Positions 51,071 through 62,512 of a stretch of 64,000 nt of DNA are shown here, piece after piece. The stretch lies in assembly GCA_039720395.1 (NCBI GenBank), contig CM077826.1, positions 27,422,430 through 27,486,429 of the forward strand, written 5' to 3'. The DNA comes from Liquidambar formosana (lineage: Eukaryota > Streptophyta > Magnoliopsida > Saxifragales > Altingiaceae). A program made the translations under genes and the position numbers. The notes under the pieces are model-generated. The model was not told the DNA's origin, ran no database searches, and saw nothing but the letters and a program-made list of their open reading frames with translations. Position 1 is the stretch's first letter, and each line of letters starts with the position of its first letter.

Positions 51071-54000
51071 ATATATAACAATAATAATATAAATAGACTT
51101 CTTACCATATTTTGTTAGTAAATCTCATCACTCCTTTTAAAAGTGTTAAATGATTTTGATTGGGCACTCAAGGGGAGTTGAACTTACGACCCCTCAAAAT
51201 CTTCCATCCTTAGGGGAGAAATACATGACAACGCCCAACATGCCGTGGGTGTTGAAAGGTCTTAAATGTGGACCGACAGTCTTTCTATTCTTTTTTTCAA
51301 AATTCTAGCAAAAAACCTAAGAGAAAATGTTTTACCAAACACATTTTCAATATTTTCATTTTCATAAAATAAATTTTACTTTTGCGCGTGAACCAAATGC
51401 ATTTTCTAAACTTTGAAAATTAAAATGAAAATCGTTTTTAGAAAATTTTCATTTAAAAAAAAAAAAAAAAAAAAAAAGACTCAAAATGCTTTCTTTTATT
51501 TTTTTTTTTTTTTTTTTTTTGGGTAAACCTCCCAAAATGCTTTCACGAAACAAACCCTAAATTTTCCCGAGACATCCTAATGTAATATTAATATCCTATA
51601 TTGTCATGTTTTATCTAAAGAATAATACATACTTAATATCTCATAACAAATTCAGAAATGATATGTATACCATCTATATAATCTTATGTCTTACTGGTTA
51701 TACATATTGGCTGATGTAGTGATGGCATGCTTATAATTAAATCTATAAATAGATAAAACCCATTTTTTTTATTTTTTTTTATAAAGTGTCTAGCTACCAC
51801 ATGTACCCATTAACGTGACCAATAAGAGTAACAAGTATACCTAGCACTGCTCTAACAAATTTCACTCCTTTAAATGGCTTGGGAGTGAGACCACAAGCAT
51901 ATGTAGTGCATGTGAAAGTGGGTCCCCCCTTCATGGAATTTATTATGAGACCCCTAACATTTTCCTTGTCCAAAAGAGTCGATGCCCACAACCCTCTTTT
52001 GAATTTTCCCCTTTCATTGGAGTAGTACTTTTTTTTCTTTTCGAATCCCAACATCAACATGCTCTTGCATACAAAAATTAATGATATTGCTGTAAATATT
52101 ATACAAAAGAGGCTTAGATTTGTCAAAATATAGGGGTATATACAAACCCATTCGTATAAAAGTTAGACCTTCTTTCGACACCAAAATTTGGTCTGTTTTT
52201 TTAAATGTGCAGACACCATCATAATGGAAGGTGGGAGGCTCGAATTGGAAGAGTGTTCGGCAACAAATATCTCTATCTTGGAACATATGGTAATTTCCAT
52301 CATTTTATGGCATCTCTCTTTGTCTTAGTCTCTTATTATCTTTTTAAGAGTATTTTTAAATTATAATAAAGCTTACAAAAATTCACAAATTATTATTGTG
52401 ATTAATTCTAAAATTTGATGGTTTGAGATATAGTAAAATATTTTGATAATATTTAAACAAATTAAGTTCTCTTCAAATTTCAAATAGACAACAAAATTGT
52501 TTCTAGGCTTTACTATAGGAATATGACCAATATCTTAAAAAAGACAAATAATTAATGTCCCTTTTTTGAAGTCTACTTTTTGTCCTTCTACTTATAATTT
52601 GATGGAAATGGGACAAGGCATGGAATTATTTCTTTGCCCCTCAAGTTTATTAGTCATACGTCTAAGAGCGCTTTAATGGGCTTCCAATTTAGGGTTCATT
52701 CTCTACTATGGAGAGGCTTAGGTTTTGCACTCCAGTAGACTCCATATGCTCTCAAAAATAAGGACACTCTCTTTCGCTGTCCAAATTGAGAGAGCTTTTA
52801 CCTTGAAAATGGAGGTCTCTATTTCAAATTTATATTAAACTTGAATATAAATTATTTTTCCCTCTAACCTCCGCCTAGTTGGTTGAGATTCTAAGACTTC
52901 CCCTTATAGTCCTAGGTTCAACCATTGGCATGCCCATCAAAAAAAATAAAATAAAATAAAAAATAAAAAAATTCCTCTTGTCCTTTTTCTCTTGAATAGG
53001 GAAAAGTCAATATTCTATATTTTATAAATATTTGAGCCTTCATTAGTTCACTTGAATAGAGAATTTTTCTATTTTAGAAAATGTAATTTTTCTTTTTAAA
53101 GTATGGAAATAATAAGGGGAAAAAAAAAATAGAGAGCCCGTAGGAGATGCTCTAAATTTAAGCCCTAAAAAATTAAAAATAATTAGCAATAAAAAATTGG
53201 AAAATAATTCCTTGATTGCCACAAATAGCTCCTCAACAAAACATCACTATCCATGTGTCCTTCCAAATGGAAAACATACGAAATTTTAGAACCCTTAGTG
53301 CATAACTTTACTCCTTTTCTTCTATAATATAGACACTAGCCATTTTATGCCACGTGTCAAGATATAAGTTGTGTACATCAATGCAATGTGTACAGTGTTG
53401 TCAAATAGATACATTTATCCGTGTTATTCCATACTTTTTCAAGATCAAGAGTCCACATACCACGAGGGAATCCTCATCCTCTTGCTATGAGCCCTTTCAT
53501 TTTTTCTAGCAATTTCAACATGTAACTTAGGAATACATCACATCGTATTTATCACTAGGAGCTTGAGTTCAACAAAAATGTCAAAAAGTTTCCTCATCTG
53601 TAACCAAGCATTCCCATCAATCATGGGTAAATGAGAAAGGACATCAAAAATTTGATTGATAGAGACAGTTTAATATATTCAATAAAAATTAATATATTTA
53701 ATTATCTTAAATAATAAAATAATAGAACGTACGTCTTAAGATTTATGCAATATCTTATAAAATATTCCATAAAATGCAGCTTGACAAATACATATACATA
53801 CATATGAGTATCATTATAGCATTTCTCATGTCAACATGGTCCTAAATTCTTATCTAGATATATTATCAGATGAGTAAAAGAAAAATAATAATAATGAAAG
53901 AATACAAATAATAATAAAGTGAAAAAGACAATGAAATCTAGTTGGTTGTTGGATAACCAAACCTCCAACTGCTTAGTCTGTCATTTATGTTTTCAAACTC

Positions 54001-54657
54001 TTGAAATAAATTTTCAACCCTCAACCTCAACCAAATACCTCCTGCAATTAAATTCTCAAATTTAATTTTAACAGATTTTTATTCCTGGATTACCCCTGAA
54101 TCTTTCCATTTATTTCTGCAGCCACCCAAGAAGAAGCAGCTACCGCATATGACATGGCGGCTATAGAGTACCGCGGACTTAACGCCGTTACCAACTTTGA
54201 CCTCAGCCGTTACATCAAGTGGCTTAGGCCAAACCAAATTAATGCTAACAACCCTCAGCCTAACCCTAACCCTAACCCTAATGTGGACCTTAATCCGATG
54301 CCGATCCCAAATCACGAGCTCGGATTAAGCTTCTTGCACCAACACCAGACCTCGGGTGTCGGCGAACCACCCCTACCTCCGCCGCGGGCCGCCGCTGGTG
54401 GTGGTGCAACGGCGTCATCTGCACTAGGGCTTCTGCTGCAGTCATCCAAGTTCAAAGAAATGCTGGAGAGGACATCGGCGGCTGACTGCCCACCGACGCC
54501 GGTGGAATCTGACCCACCACGGCGCAGCTTCCCTGACGACATACAAACTTTCTTCGACTGTCAGGACCCGGGCGGTTACGCCGAGGGAGAAGACGTTATT
54601 TTTGGCGATTTGAATTCGTTCGCGCCACCCATTTTCCAATGCGAGCTGGACGCGTAG
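49328..54657 (+). CDS. WRI3/WRI4-like: AP2/ERF transcription factor with two AP2 domains, WRINKLED1 family (WRI3/WRI4, ADAP type), eight exons
   Basis: Exons: 49328-49500, 49647-49729, 49899-49907, 50146-50234, 50365-50438, 50551-50601, 52213-52289 and 54122-54657; all introns are GT-AG and the joined frame gives 363 aa. A basic segment [14 protein letters not shown] (33-46) is a likely nuclear signal. AP2 domain 1 starts at [11 protein letters not shown] (about 51) and includes [19 protein letters not shown]; domain 2 starts at [20 protein letters not shown] (about 154) and includes [22 protein letters not shown]-family proteins activate fatty-acid and glycolysis genes in plastid lipid supply; WRI3/WRI4 types serve cutin or wax lipids, and ADAP (At1g16060) has been linked to ABA responses. 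Exon 3 is the 9-nt VYL micro-exon known from WRI1. The C-terminus is acidic. A start at 49298 would need GTG, so 49328 was chosen. The gene looks intact. Confidence 0.95.
49899..49907 (+). other. 9-nt micro-exon encoding the VYL motif
   Basis: TGTATCTAG sits between acceptor ctacag and donor gtaagt. Splicing CAAG to TGTATCTAG to GGGCT reads Q-V-Y-L-G-A in phase, which restores the first AP2 domain. The same micro-exon is known in Arabidopsis WRI1 and relatives. Confidence 0.95.
52860..52975 (+). mobile_element. Possible tRNA-derived SINE in intron 7 of the WRI3/WRI4-like gene
   Basis: TAGTTGGTTGAG (about 52878) resembles a Pol III A box and AGGTTCAACCAT (about 52914) a B box, about 36 bases apart as in tRNA-derived SINEs. 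An A-rich tail (AAAATAAAATAAAAT type) follows at about 52940-52972. No clear target-site duplication was found, and the body is short at about 115 bp. Confidence 0.45.
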
Positions 54658-55039
54658 ACAAAGAAACTACTATATATTGCGACGCGAGATGAAGTTGGAT
54701 AATCAGCTGATGATGAAAAATACACTCCCATTAGTTTTGTGAATATGAAAGCTAAGGATCGATGGTGAGAGAAAATATACATTTTTGAATTCTTTTGGGG
54801 ACATGCAGCTTCTCTTCTTTTCTCACCTGAATTATGAAAAAGAAGAGAGTTAAATGGGGTAGTTGCTATTGGTTCATTAGATGTAGATAGAGATGGGATT
54901 ACAGACAATTGTTTATCAAATATTTCTTCCAATAACACAATGTTGGCACGTAAGGCCTCATCAGTTTTTTGCCCTTTGCGACTCTTTAATATATATGCCT
55001 CTCTCGATTTCTCTCATTTTCTTTTGTGCGTACGTGTAG
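54658..55039. other. 3' flank of the WRI3/WRI4-like gene
   Basis: Presumed 3' untranslated region and spacer. No poly(A) signal is decisive and no other gene is seen. Confidence 0.4.
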
Positions 55040-55918
55040 CAATGGCGGATCCAGGGATTAATGCTGGGCGACTTTCTTTGAATGTAACTGTGTTTTTTTT
55101 TTTTCTCCTCTTTCTAACTCTATAAATTAAATAATCAGTTAAAGTAGCCTTCTATATACAATAAAATTAATAAGAATAAAGAAAATTTTTTGAACTTAAT
55201 AATTAATACAAAAACTTAAATATTCATTGATAATTTCTTTTTCTTTTTTTTTTTATGAAGTAATGTATGTATTAAACCAAAAAGGGGCATAACCCAAGGA
55301 TATGAGACATATACAAGCACTAACCAAGAGTCTTAACTAAAACTTTAGGAACTCTACAAAAGAAATAAAAGAACACCTATTAGTACTAGTATACATGACA
55401 ACAAAACCACTAAAAAAGAGTCTTTATAAAAGACCACTTGAGGTCAAAATCGAAGTTTTCACCTCATCAAAAGTTCTTATGTTCCTACTTTACAATTGTC
55501 CTCGACGAGTTTTCATGTTTTGAAAGCGCTAAATGATACTCTTTATCAATGCTATAAAAAATATCTATCTTTTTCAATATATACAACCAAACTCATGATG
55601 AGCCTTGGATTCTTGGAGAGTTGGAGAGTTAGAAAGTTGGAGTCTTGAAGGGGTTAGTTTACAAAAGTCAACAAGAGTGGCTGAGTCACGTGTGGGTTTT
55701 GAAGACTTGAGTAAATGATATCCTGATTTATGCGTTAGAGTGGGAAAAAAAAGAAAAGAGAGGACTAGGGGGGTTCCATAATAAAATTAGAGGGGTCAAA
55801 ATAATATTTCAGAGGAGTCAGATTTAAAACTATGGACATATATGTATAGTAAAAAAAAAAAATTGAATAGGTGCGGGGGGTCAGCTGCCCCCCCTGGCAC
55901 CCCCTACCTCCGCCCCTG
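55040..55918. mobile_element. hAT-like non-autonomous DNA transposon, 879 bp
   Basis: The left end CAATGGCGGATCCAGG and right end (reverse complement) CAGGGGCGGAGGTAGG are imperfect inverted repeats. The 8-bp flanks ACGTGTAG (55032-55039) and ACGTGTGG (55919-55926) differ by one base, as expected for an older hAT insertion. The interior at about 55240-55410 (TTTTTTATGAAGTAATGTAT, then GGGGCATAACCCAAGG) resembles an inverted LINE 3' end. No transposase is encoded. Confidence 0.75.
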
Positions 55919-56145
55919 ACGTGTGGTATGCGAGTTTCTGATTAATGATGTTTTTATGAAATGTTCATCGAATTGTGAAGTTAATTAATTTTAAGGATTA
56001 AATACCATGGCCATGGGTGAAGCCTTCCAGTGGGAAAATTAATGGTGAAACAGTCGGTTAAAGTGATCGAGCTAGAGTATAGCACAGGGGCTGTGGGTTG
56101 GGAATTGCACATGCTCCATGCCTCCGGCCAGTAGACGACCCTGAA

Positions 56146-56283
56146 CCCTTGTGACCCTGAACCTCTCTTTAGTCAAGAGACACATGATTAAGGTTGGTTT
56201 TACCATGTGTTCCCCACTTGTGACCCTGAACCTCTCTTTAGTCAAGACACATGATTAAGGTTGGTTTTACCATGTGTTGCCCA
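56146..56283. repeat. Direct tandem duplication, unit about 69 bp
   Basis: Two adjacent copies both run from TTGTGACCCTGAACCTCTCT through ACACATGATTAAGGTTGG to TTTTACCATGTGTT. The second copy lacks AG in GAGACAC; otherwise they are almost identical, suggesting a recent duplication. Confidence 0.9.
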
Positions 56284-56990
56284 CATGTGAGATCGAGAGG
56301 CACATTGCTATAGCTAGATTATTGTGTTTTTTTGGTTTTTTTTTGGGCCGGGGGTTAATTTTTGCAATCGATAACTCAATACTCCCTTCATTTTATATTG
56401 GTTGTCTTTCTTTCCATTTAAGGTTGTTTCAAAATTATTATTTTAGTCAAAAAAATCAATTACTTCATCTTAACCAAGGGTTTATAAGGAACTTTCGATA
56501 ATATTTTTTCTCATGCATGTGCATTGGACGCACCTCTGCTAATAGACTTTCTAACTTGAATTCGAATGACAGTAGTCGACCTGAATGGATTTGTGGGAAC
56601 ACAACCACAACAAAATTGTGAAGTGATGGGTATATATGGCAGAGAATCCATAATTTTAATGGAGTGGCGGACAGACGCTAGTTAGATGTGAAGTTTGGGA
56701 ATGGAATTATTATAATGAAGTTGTTGAGATGGGACAAACCCACCCCTCTTGACTTTTTAAGTGTCTCCAAATGTTTTATGATCTAACCAACCTTAACCGC
56801 CCCAACCATAACCACACCGTCGGCACTTTTAAAATTATTATTATAAATCAATAATATACTCTGGGTACACGTGGGGAGGACGAGATCGATAAGCCTAATT
56901 TTATGAGCATGCTCCATAAACAGGAGCGTAATTTTATGATGCTATCTTTTCAGCAAATAAATGAAGTCACAAATTTCTAAATGCTTTTTA

Positions 56991-56993
<3 letters not shown>

Positions 56994-57029
<36 letters not shown>
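56994..57029. repeat. (CT)n microsatellite
   Basis: About 35 bases of pure CT in the spacer between the WRI3/WRI4-like and TLP8-like genes. The rest of 55919-57853 holds no gene that I can support. Confidence 0.9.
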
Positions 57030-57032
<3 letters not shown>

Positions 57033-57853
57033 AAGGTTTGGAATCTGGTTTCAACCAGTTGAAAACCCAGGCATCGCCCGGGAAGCCAAACGATAGCTTT
57101 ATCTAAAGTACTTAGGGAGCAAAGAAAACGCAGGTTTCACTTGAAATGATCTAAGTCAAACTTGAAATGAATTTTTTCATTTTAAGGAAAAAAAAAAAAA
57201 AAAGTGGGTTAAAAAGTTGAGGATGTGATTGGTTATGGGAATTCAGGCGAAAATAGGAATTGGTGCCTTCAACTCCAAATCTTGTTTCGGGTGCACCTGA
57301 TACAAGTAGGATTGGAAAATTCACGCAATAAAAAAACTGAATTTTGTTTAAGTAAATAACAAAATCTAGCAAAAAAATTAAAAATTAAAAATTAAAAAAG
57401 TAAATGGCAAAATCTTTAGGAAAAGACATTGTGTGCAAATCCTACTAGAAATTTCTAGGTAGAGATGTTACTTGCAAATTCTATAAAGCAAAATTTTTTA
57501 AAGGAAAGTTGGCTTTGCCTAGAATAAGCCACATATTTGGATAAGCAAAGGTGTACCAGAGCAACTTACCAAAATAAAAATTAAAAAAAAAAGGTGTACC
57601 AGAGCAATGCAAACACCTAATAATAAATGACCTGAATATAACAAGGAACAAGATTGGCCAATAAGGCAATTTGCTATAAGCTTTCGATAATATATATATA
57701 TATATATATATAGATAAAGATAATCAATCAGCCTGAACCACTTGCTTAGGCCTCTCAAGGCTATTTTCGTATTGCCCCATCCTACCACAGTAAAGATGTC
57801 CTTCCTACCCAGCCATGGAACCGAATCCAACATAATTCAAGGATGGTGCATTG

Positions 57854-58483
57854 TAGGGATAGCAACGGAACGGGTTTGGGACGGAACCCCCTTATCCTAA
57901 CCCCGACCCTATAAAAAATCCCTAAACCCATTCCCCACCCAAACCCTAGACGGGACGGGACCCTCCTATCCCAACCCCAACCTTATAAAAAATCCCTAAA
58001 CCCATTCCCCGCCCAAACCCTACACGAGTGAGGCATTAATTTCCCATTTAGCTACCAACCTATGACAATTCAATGAATGCACTCATTTAAATATGCTTAA
58101 ATAGTGAATATTTGAGAGGTTTCCATCCTCTTACAGAGAATAACATTTTTGACCTCAATCAAAATATATTAAAAAGAAAACTGAGATAAGAGAACTAATA
58201 GCACATGAAACCTAATGAGTAAAAATAAGAAAAAAAAACCACTTATATGAAATGATGGAAGACTAGTTTAGTAAACACAACATATAAATGTATATATATA
58301 TGTGTGTGTGTGTGTGTAATTGTGCAGGGCAAAGCAGGGACCCAAACCCACCAATAACCCAAATCGAGATTTTTTATAAAATACCAATCCCGCCCCTATT
58401 CTATTTAAAACAATCCCAACCCCATCCCAATGAAGGCGGGCCAAGCCGGGATACCCAGTTTAGGTGGCCCATTGCCATCCCTA
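57854..58483. mobile_element. Small DNA transposon or MITE with TAGGGATRGCAA ends (hAT-like), 630 bp
   Basis: Left TAGGGATAGCAACGG and right (reverse complement) TAGGGATGGCAATGGG form the inverted ends. GGTGCATT occurs on both sides (57845-57852 and 58484-58491), an 8-bp duplication with one extra G on the left. The C-rich interior consists of degenerate repeats of AACCC-type sequence; CCCTAAACCCATTCCCC occurs twice (about 57920 and 57990). No coding capacity. Confidence 0.7.
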
Positions 58484-58619
58484 GGTGCATTCATAAACAA
58501 TATTGCGCTGGTTGCTTTATTTAAGATCACTAAAACACAAATTTGAGAAGATAAGCTGAAGAAATGGGTTTACAAATCGATTCATCAGAAATTCTCTCCA
58601 CATTGTCAAGTACATATCA

Positions 58620-58638
58620 ATCTTTCTTTCTTTTTTGT

Positions 58639-58672
<34 letters not shown>

Positions 58673-58673
58673 G
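58620..58673. repeat. Poly(T) tract
   Basis: About 32 consecutive T at 58640-58671, inside a slightly longer pyrimidine run. The sequence TACATATCAATCT occurs on each side (58610 and 58682), so this may be an inverted, poly(A)-tailed retro-insertion with a duplicated target, though almost nothing but the tail is present. Confidence 0.5.
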
Positions 58674-59161
58674 TTCAAAAGTACATATCAATCTATTCAT
58701 ACAATAGGTCAGTATGCACTTCTTACTGAAACAATATATAATTTACAGAAACAAATATTAACAAGAAAATTAGTTCATAAAGTATGAATGCTCAAAAATG
58801 AGGGAAAGGAACTAGATCATTAAAGGAAATACATATGGTAGTGTTAAGAAATAAATGATTATTAAACATCAGAAGTCAAATAAAATTGATATTGAAATTA
58901 CAAAGTACAGAGACCAACCAGTTCTTTATATTCTTCATATTGCTCTCTGAGATTTAATGAACCAGACACACCACATGCTTTCTGCTTTAACTATGTCCTT
59001 TTGGCTGAAGTGAGACACATTCTCGAAACAAGTTGTGTAATCCATGGAACTAATACTGCTTTGTTACATATTGAGGTTGAAGTTGCAAACATGAACCAAA
59101 AGAGAGCAGGAAAAGAAGGCTCAGAGGTTGAACCGCAAAAATAGGAGGGTGCATGCTGTAG

Positions 59162-60960
59162 TTAGACCATGCAACAAAGCTTTGAATCAATGGAAGCTAA
59201 GCATATGCAGAACGCTTGGTATCCCGTCAATGGGTATCTGCAAAAGAAAAATGCAATTCATAGTTTCATTATTCCAAAACTTTTCTTTAATCTTCAGTTA
59301 TTGCTAAAAGATTCCCATGGTTTAAGTGCTAGCAACAAATAGAAATGTTATGGTCGCCTTCTGTTTAGAGCAATATGTGAAATTATAAAGTGGTCGTTGT
59401 GCTTTGTACCTGTAATCCATCACATACTTTGATTTCCCCACCCTTCCAAGCTGCAGGATTGTCTGCCTTCCATTCTTGTAGGTAAACCAAATACAAGTTA
59501 GACCTTCAATATCACATATGTAATATGTTTATGCCACTCGTTGGGCACCCCATTTACTATAACAGAGTACCAATTCAAGTTAACGGTAAAGAAATGCCAA
59601 ATTTTCCTAATGTTGTTACAAAAAGAGATATGTATATGACATATGCACACACATATAGACAAAACATAATTACAGATATATTATGTACCCGGTTTATCTT
59701 GTTCCAAATCTTATATAGTTCATGTACATGTGAAAAACTAAACATCTAATCTTTTACCATAACCATTAATCCCCAGGTATGGTTCAGATAGAAAGAACAA
59801 AAATATTAAGGATGCTCTTTGGATCAAGGAAGTTCGTGATACCTCCATAATCAGCTGAAAATTCTTTACTGAGCTTTTGATTCTAAGTCCTGCTCTTCCT
59901 CTGTCTCTAAAATCTAATTCATACTGTTTCGAAATCTGAAGAAACAACATAAACCAGCTAAAATGAAAAAAGAAAATCAAGTCCAATGGTTCAAATCTTC
60001 TAGAAATTGGGAATGACAAAACAACAAATTGGCTGCTTGATGACAAAATGCTTCCTCTATTGCTTACATTATTGTAATTCGGGATCCTTGAGAATAGCTG
60101 CTGGACTTTGTCCATTTCCTCCTCCAAGTCCTCGGGCAGTCCATTGATTTGTTGTATCTACAAGAAAAAGAAGTCGAATTAATGAATCCATTTTCACTTA
60201 TTTAGAAGGTGAATGACAATAATTTACAGGAAAACAACAATGCAAAATGCCCAGCATGTGATACATATTCTTCAGGGCATGTGATACATATTCTTCAGGG
60301 CATGAGGATGCAAGATCTTAGAATCTCTTTCATGTTGAATTCTCAGTTGAATCTATGGCAGTAGTAACTGAGTTGAATGCTTCAGGCCGGAGTCAGATGA
60401 GGTTAAAAAGCTCACCTGAGCTGTGTTCTTTGGCTGCATGGATTGGCGCTTGGGTATCCATGCCTTCATGCTTCTGTAACTTCCAGTCCAGGTGGCCAGA
60501 GTAGGCATGAATCTGTCAAAACAATGTATATCATTAAAAACGAAGGAGGGAGGGAGGGAGAGGGAGAGAGAGAGAGAGAGAGATTTTGTTTACGTTACAA
60601 CAGCCAGAAGTAGTTTAGACTTTTTGGTTAGGGAGTTGAGACTGCTCCCCTGCAATCAAAAGGGGTATCAGTCAAGTTATGAATGAAAGCATCTGGGTTT
60701 ACTTTGAAATTCAGAGAAATGTGATTTGCCATTTTCATAGGTCATTTCATTCATTTTATAGTTGTAAGTTTAAGGAATTGAACCTGATCCCATATATGGT
60801 ACTTTGAGCCCATGAGGTTAGCTCTTACGATCCCAATATAGCTATCATCTGAACTACACAATATCCCCTTTGTATTCTGAGCTACAGTGAACTCAGACCT
60901 TCCATTACGCCGTCTATGATGAGCCACTGCTAGTTTCCTATCCTTTCGTCCTTGTCCTTC
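59162..60960 (-). CDS. TLP8-like: Tubby-like protein, TLP8 type, C-terminal 217 residues (gene continues beyond the exons found)
   Basis: Seven minus-strand exons: 60960-60784, 60649-60594, 60512-60416, 60157-60068, 59935-59843, 59474-59410 and 59237-59162 (stop TAA), all GT-AG and all in phase. They encode most of the Tubby domain: GRSEFTVAQNTKGILCSSDD, SYIGIVRANLMGSKYHIWDQ, LATWTGSYRSMKAWIPK, KQYELDFRDRGRAGLRIK, SSVKNFQLIME, LQLGRVGKSKYVMDYRYPLT and AFCICLASIDSKLCCMV. Tubby domains bind membrane phosphoinositides; plant TLPs can leave the membrane for the nucleus. The C-terminal signature diverges from classic Tubby (AFCICLASID rather than AFAISLSSF), as in Arabidopsis TLP8 (At1g16070), which lacks the F-box of other plant TLPs. 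The first listed exon begins after an acceptor, so one or more 5' exons are missing; none was recognised up to 64000. The gene is tail-to-tail with the WRI3/WRI4-like gene. Confidence 0.9.
60543..60582. repeat. (GGGA)n/(GA)n microsatellite in a TLP8-like intron
   Basis: About 40 bases of GGGA passing into GA, between the exons at 60594 and 60512 on the minus strand. Confidence 0.85.
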
Positions 60961-61434
60961 CTGTAATTTTCTTGAACGGCATATTCAAGAGTTAAATTTC
61001 TTCCTACTTTGAGTATGACAACTGAACCTCAATAATATTAGTTTTATTGATAACATACCCCCCCCCCCCTTCCTCCCTCCAACATGCACACTGTATTCAT
61101 CAAGTTATTAATTATTCCATGGCAAAGAATATCCAACAAATTTTATGCCCCAAATAGTATAACAATAGTAAACAAGCAAGCTAAGTATGGTCCCAACAAC
61201 AACAAAATGATAAACAGGCTTACATAAGTTATAAAAAAAAAAATGGAGTTAGAAAGAACTCCAAATCCTTATATAACTTAAAAGTTTATATTACAACCTA
61301 TATCACTCAAAATCAGAAACTACAATAGGCCTCCATATAATTAATATACTACAAACAAATAAAGTATTATTTTTTTCCTAAAGGAACCAACTTGGTTTTA
61401 TTGTTTATAATTAATAGTCTCCAATATTTAGTAT

Positions 61435-61730
61435 TGTTGGGAAGTCCCACATCCCATATACCTATTTGGGCCCTTCACTTATAAGCTTAGGCTTTTAAGT
61501 TAAAAACTCAACATGGTATTAGAGCGTGTCATTTCTGGGCCCATTACATTCATGAGCCGTCTTTGTTGTCCACAAGACAAGCCATTTGAATCTTGTTAGG
61601 CCTGCATGTGAGGAGGAGTGTTGGGAAGTCCTACATCCCACATCGATTAAATATCAAATTAAACATGTCTTCATATACTTGTTTGGGCCCTCCACTTATA
61701 AGCTTAGGCTTTTAGGTTGGAAACTTGACA
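61435..61730 (+). mobile_element. TRIM (terminal-repeat retrotransposon in miniature), 296 bp
   Basis: Two short LTRs, 61435-61513 (79 bp, with a deletion) and 61619-61730 (112 bp), both begin TGTTGGGAAGTCC and share GCCCTYCACTTATAAGCTTA. Directly after the left LTR comes TGGTATTAGAGC, a primer-binding site for initiator tRNA-Met with one mismatch. A polypurine GAGGAGGAG precedes the right LTR. A perfect duplication AGTAT flanks it (61430-61434 and 61731-61735). The internal region is only about 105 bp and non-coding. It lies in the 5'-side intron of the TLP8-like gene. Confidence 0.92.
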
Positions 61731-61874
61731 AGTATTTACTAATGAATGATATTTTCAATATATTTTTATGTACTAAAAATATAACTCCTAAAAACATTCA
61801 ACTTAGAAAGATTTGTAGTCCATCCAATCAATAACAACTCAGTTCAAGACATGAACATATGAGAAACCTAGTGG

Positions 61875-62512
61875 CTATGAAGCACGGATACGGATACGAT
61901 GCAATACGGATACGCCGATTTGGCGATTCTAAAAAAATGTAGGATACAATACGGCAGGGATAGATTAATTAATAAATATAATAATATTTATATTTGGTCT
62001 AAAACGTATATAATAAACATAAAAAAATTTGAAACATCTACAAAATCAATTAATATGCAAGAATAGATGTAGAACACATCCATAAGCATCAACCATGTTC
62101 ATCATTCATAGAAAAAAACTAGAAAGACATTAACATTACAAAATAGCCATTTAACTTTATTGTTTTACAATTGTTGCCCTAAAAGATAGATAGTAGTAGA
62201 AAGAGAACTAAGATGAAAGAAATAAAATAGGTTTATTGTTTCAATCAAAGTATGGGTATTATGTTTTTTTAAATTTAGCCCCCTTTATTTAAAAAATAAA
62301 TAATTACACACTAACTCTAAAGGAATCCCAAATGTATGTGAGATGTATCCGAAAAGTATCCAAGGTGTATCTGATGACGTGGCAACGTGTGTTACTATTC
62401 TGATACATACGGAGAGTATCCGATTAGTATCGGGGAGTATCCTAAACGTATCGTATCCAATACATATCCAATACGGATTCGCTAGGAGTTTTTAAGTATC
62501 CGTGCTTCATAG
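61875..62512. mobile_element. hAT-like non-autonomous transposon, 638 bp
   Basis: Inverted ends CTATGAAGCACGGATAC (left) and the complement of GTATCCGTGCTTCATAG (right) match perfectly for 17 bases. The 8-bp duplication CCTAGTGG is perfect (61867-61874 and 62513-62520). Next to both ends are runs of GGATACGAT- and AGTATCC-like repeats. No coding region. It lies in the same intron as the TRIM. Confidence 0.9.

Noticed and set aside
54251..54281. Interstitial telomeric repeat
   Set aside because: The unit is CCCTAA, not the usual plant CCCTAAA, is only a few units long, and lies in frame within a coding exon.
54312..54639. Antisense open frames over the last exon of the WRI3/WRI4-like gene
   Set aside because: They are shadows of the GC-rich coding exon on the other strand; the sense frame has the AP2 context and correct splicing.
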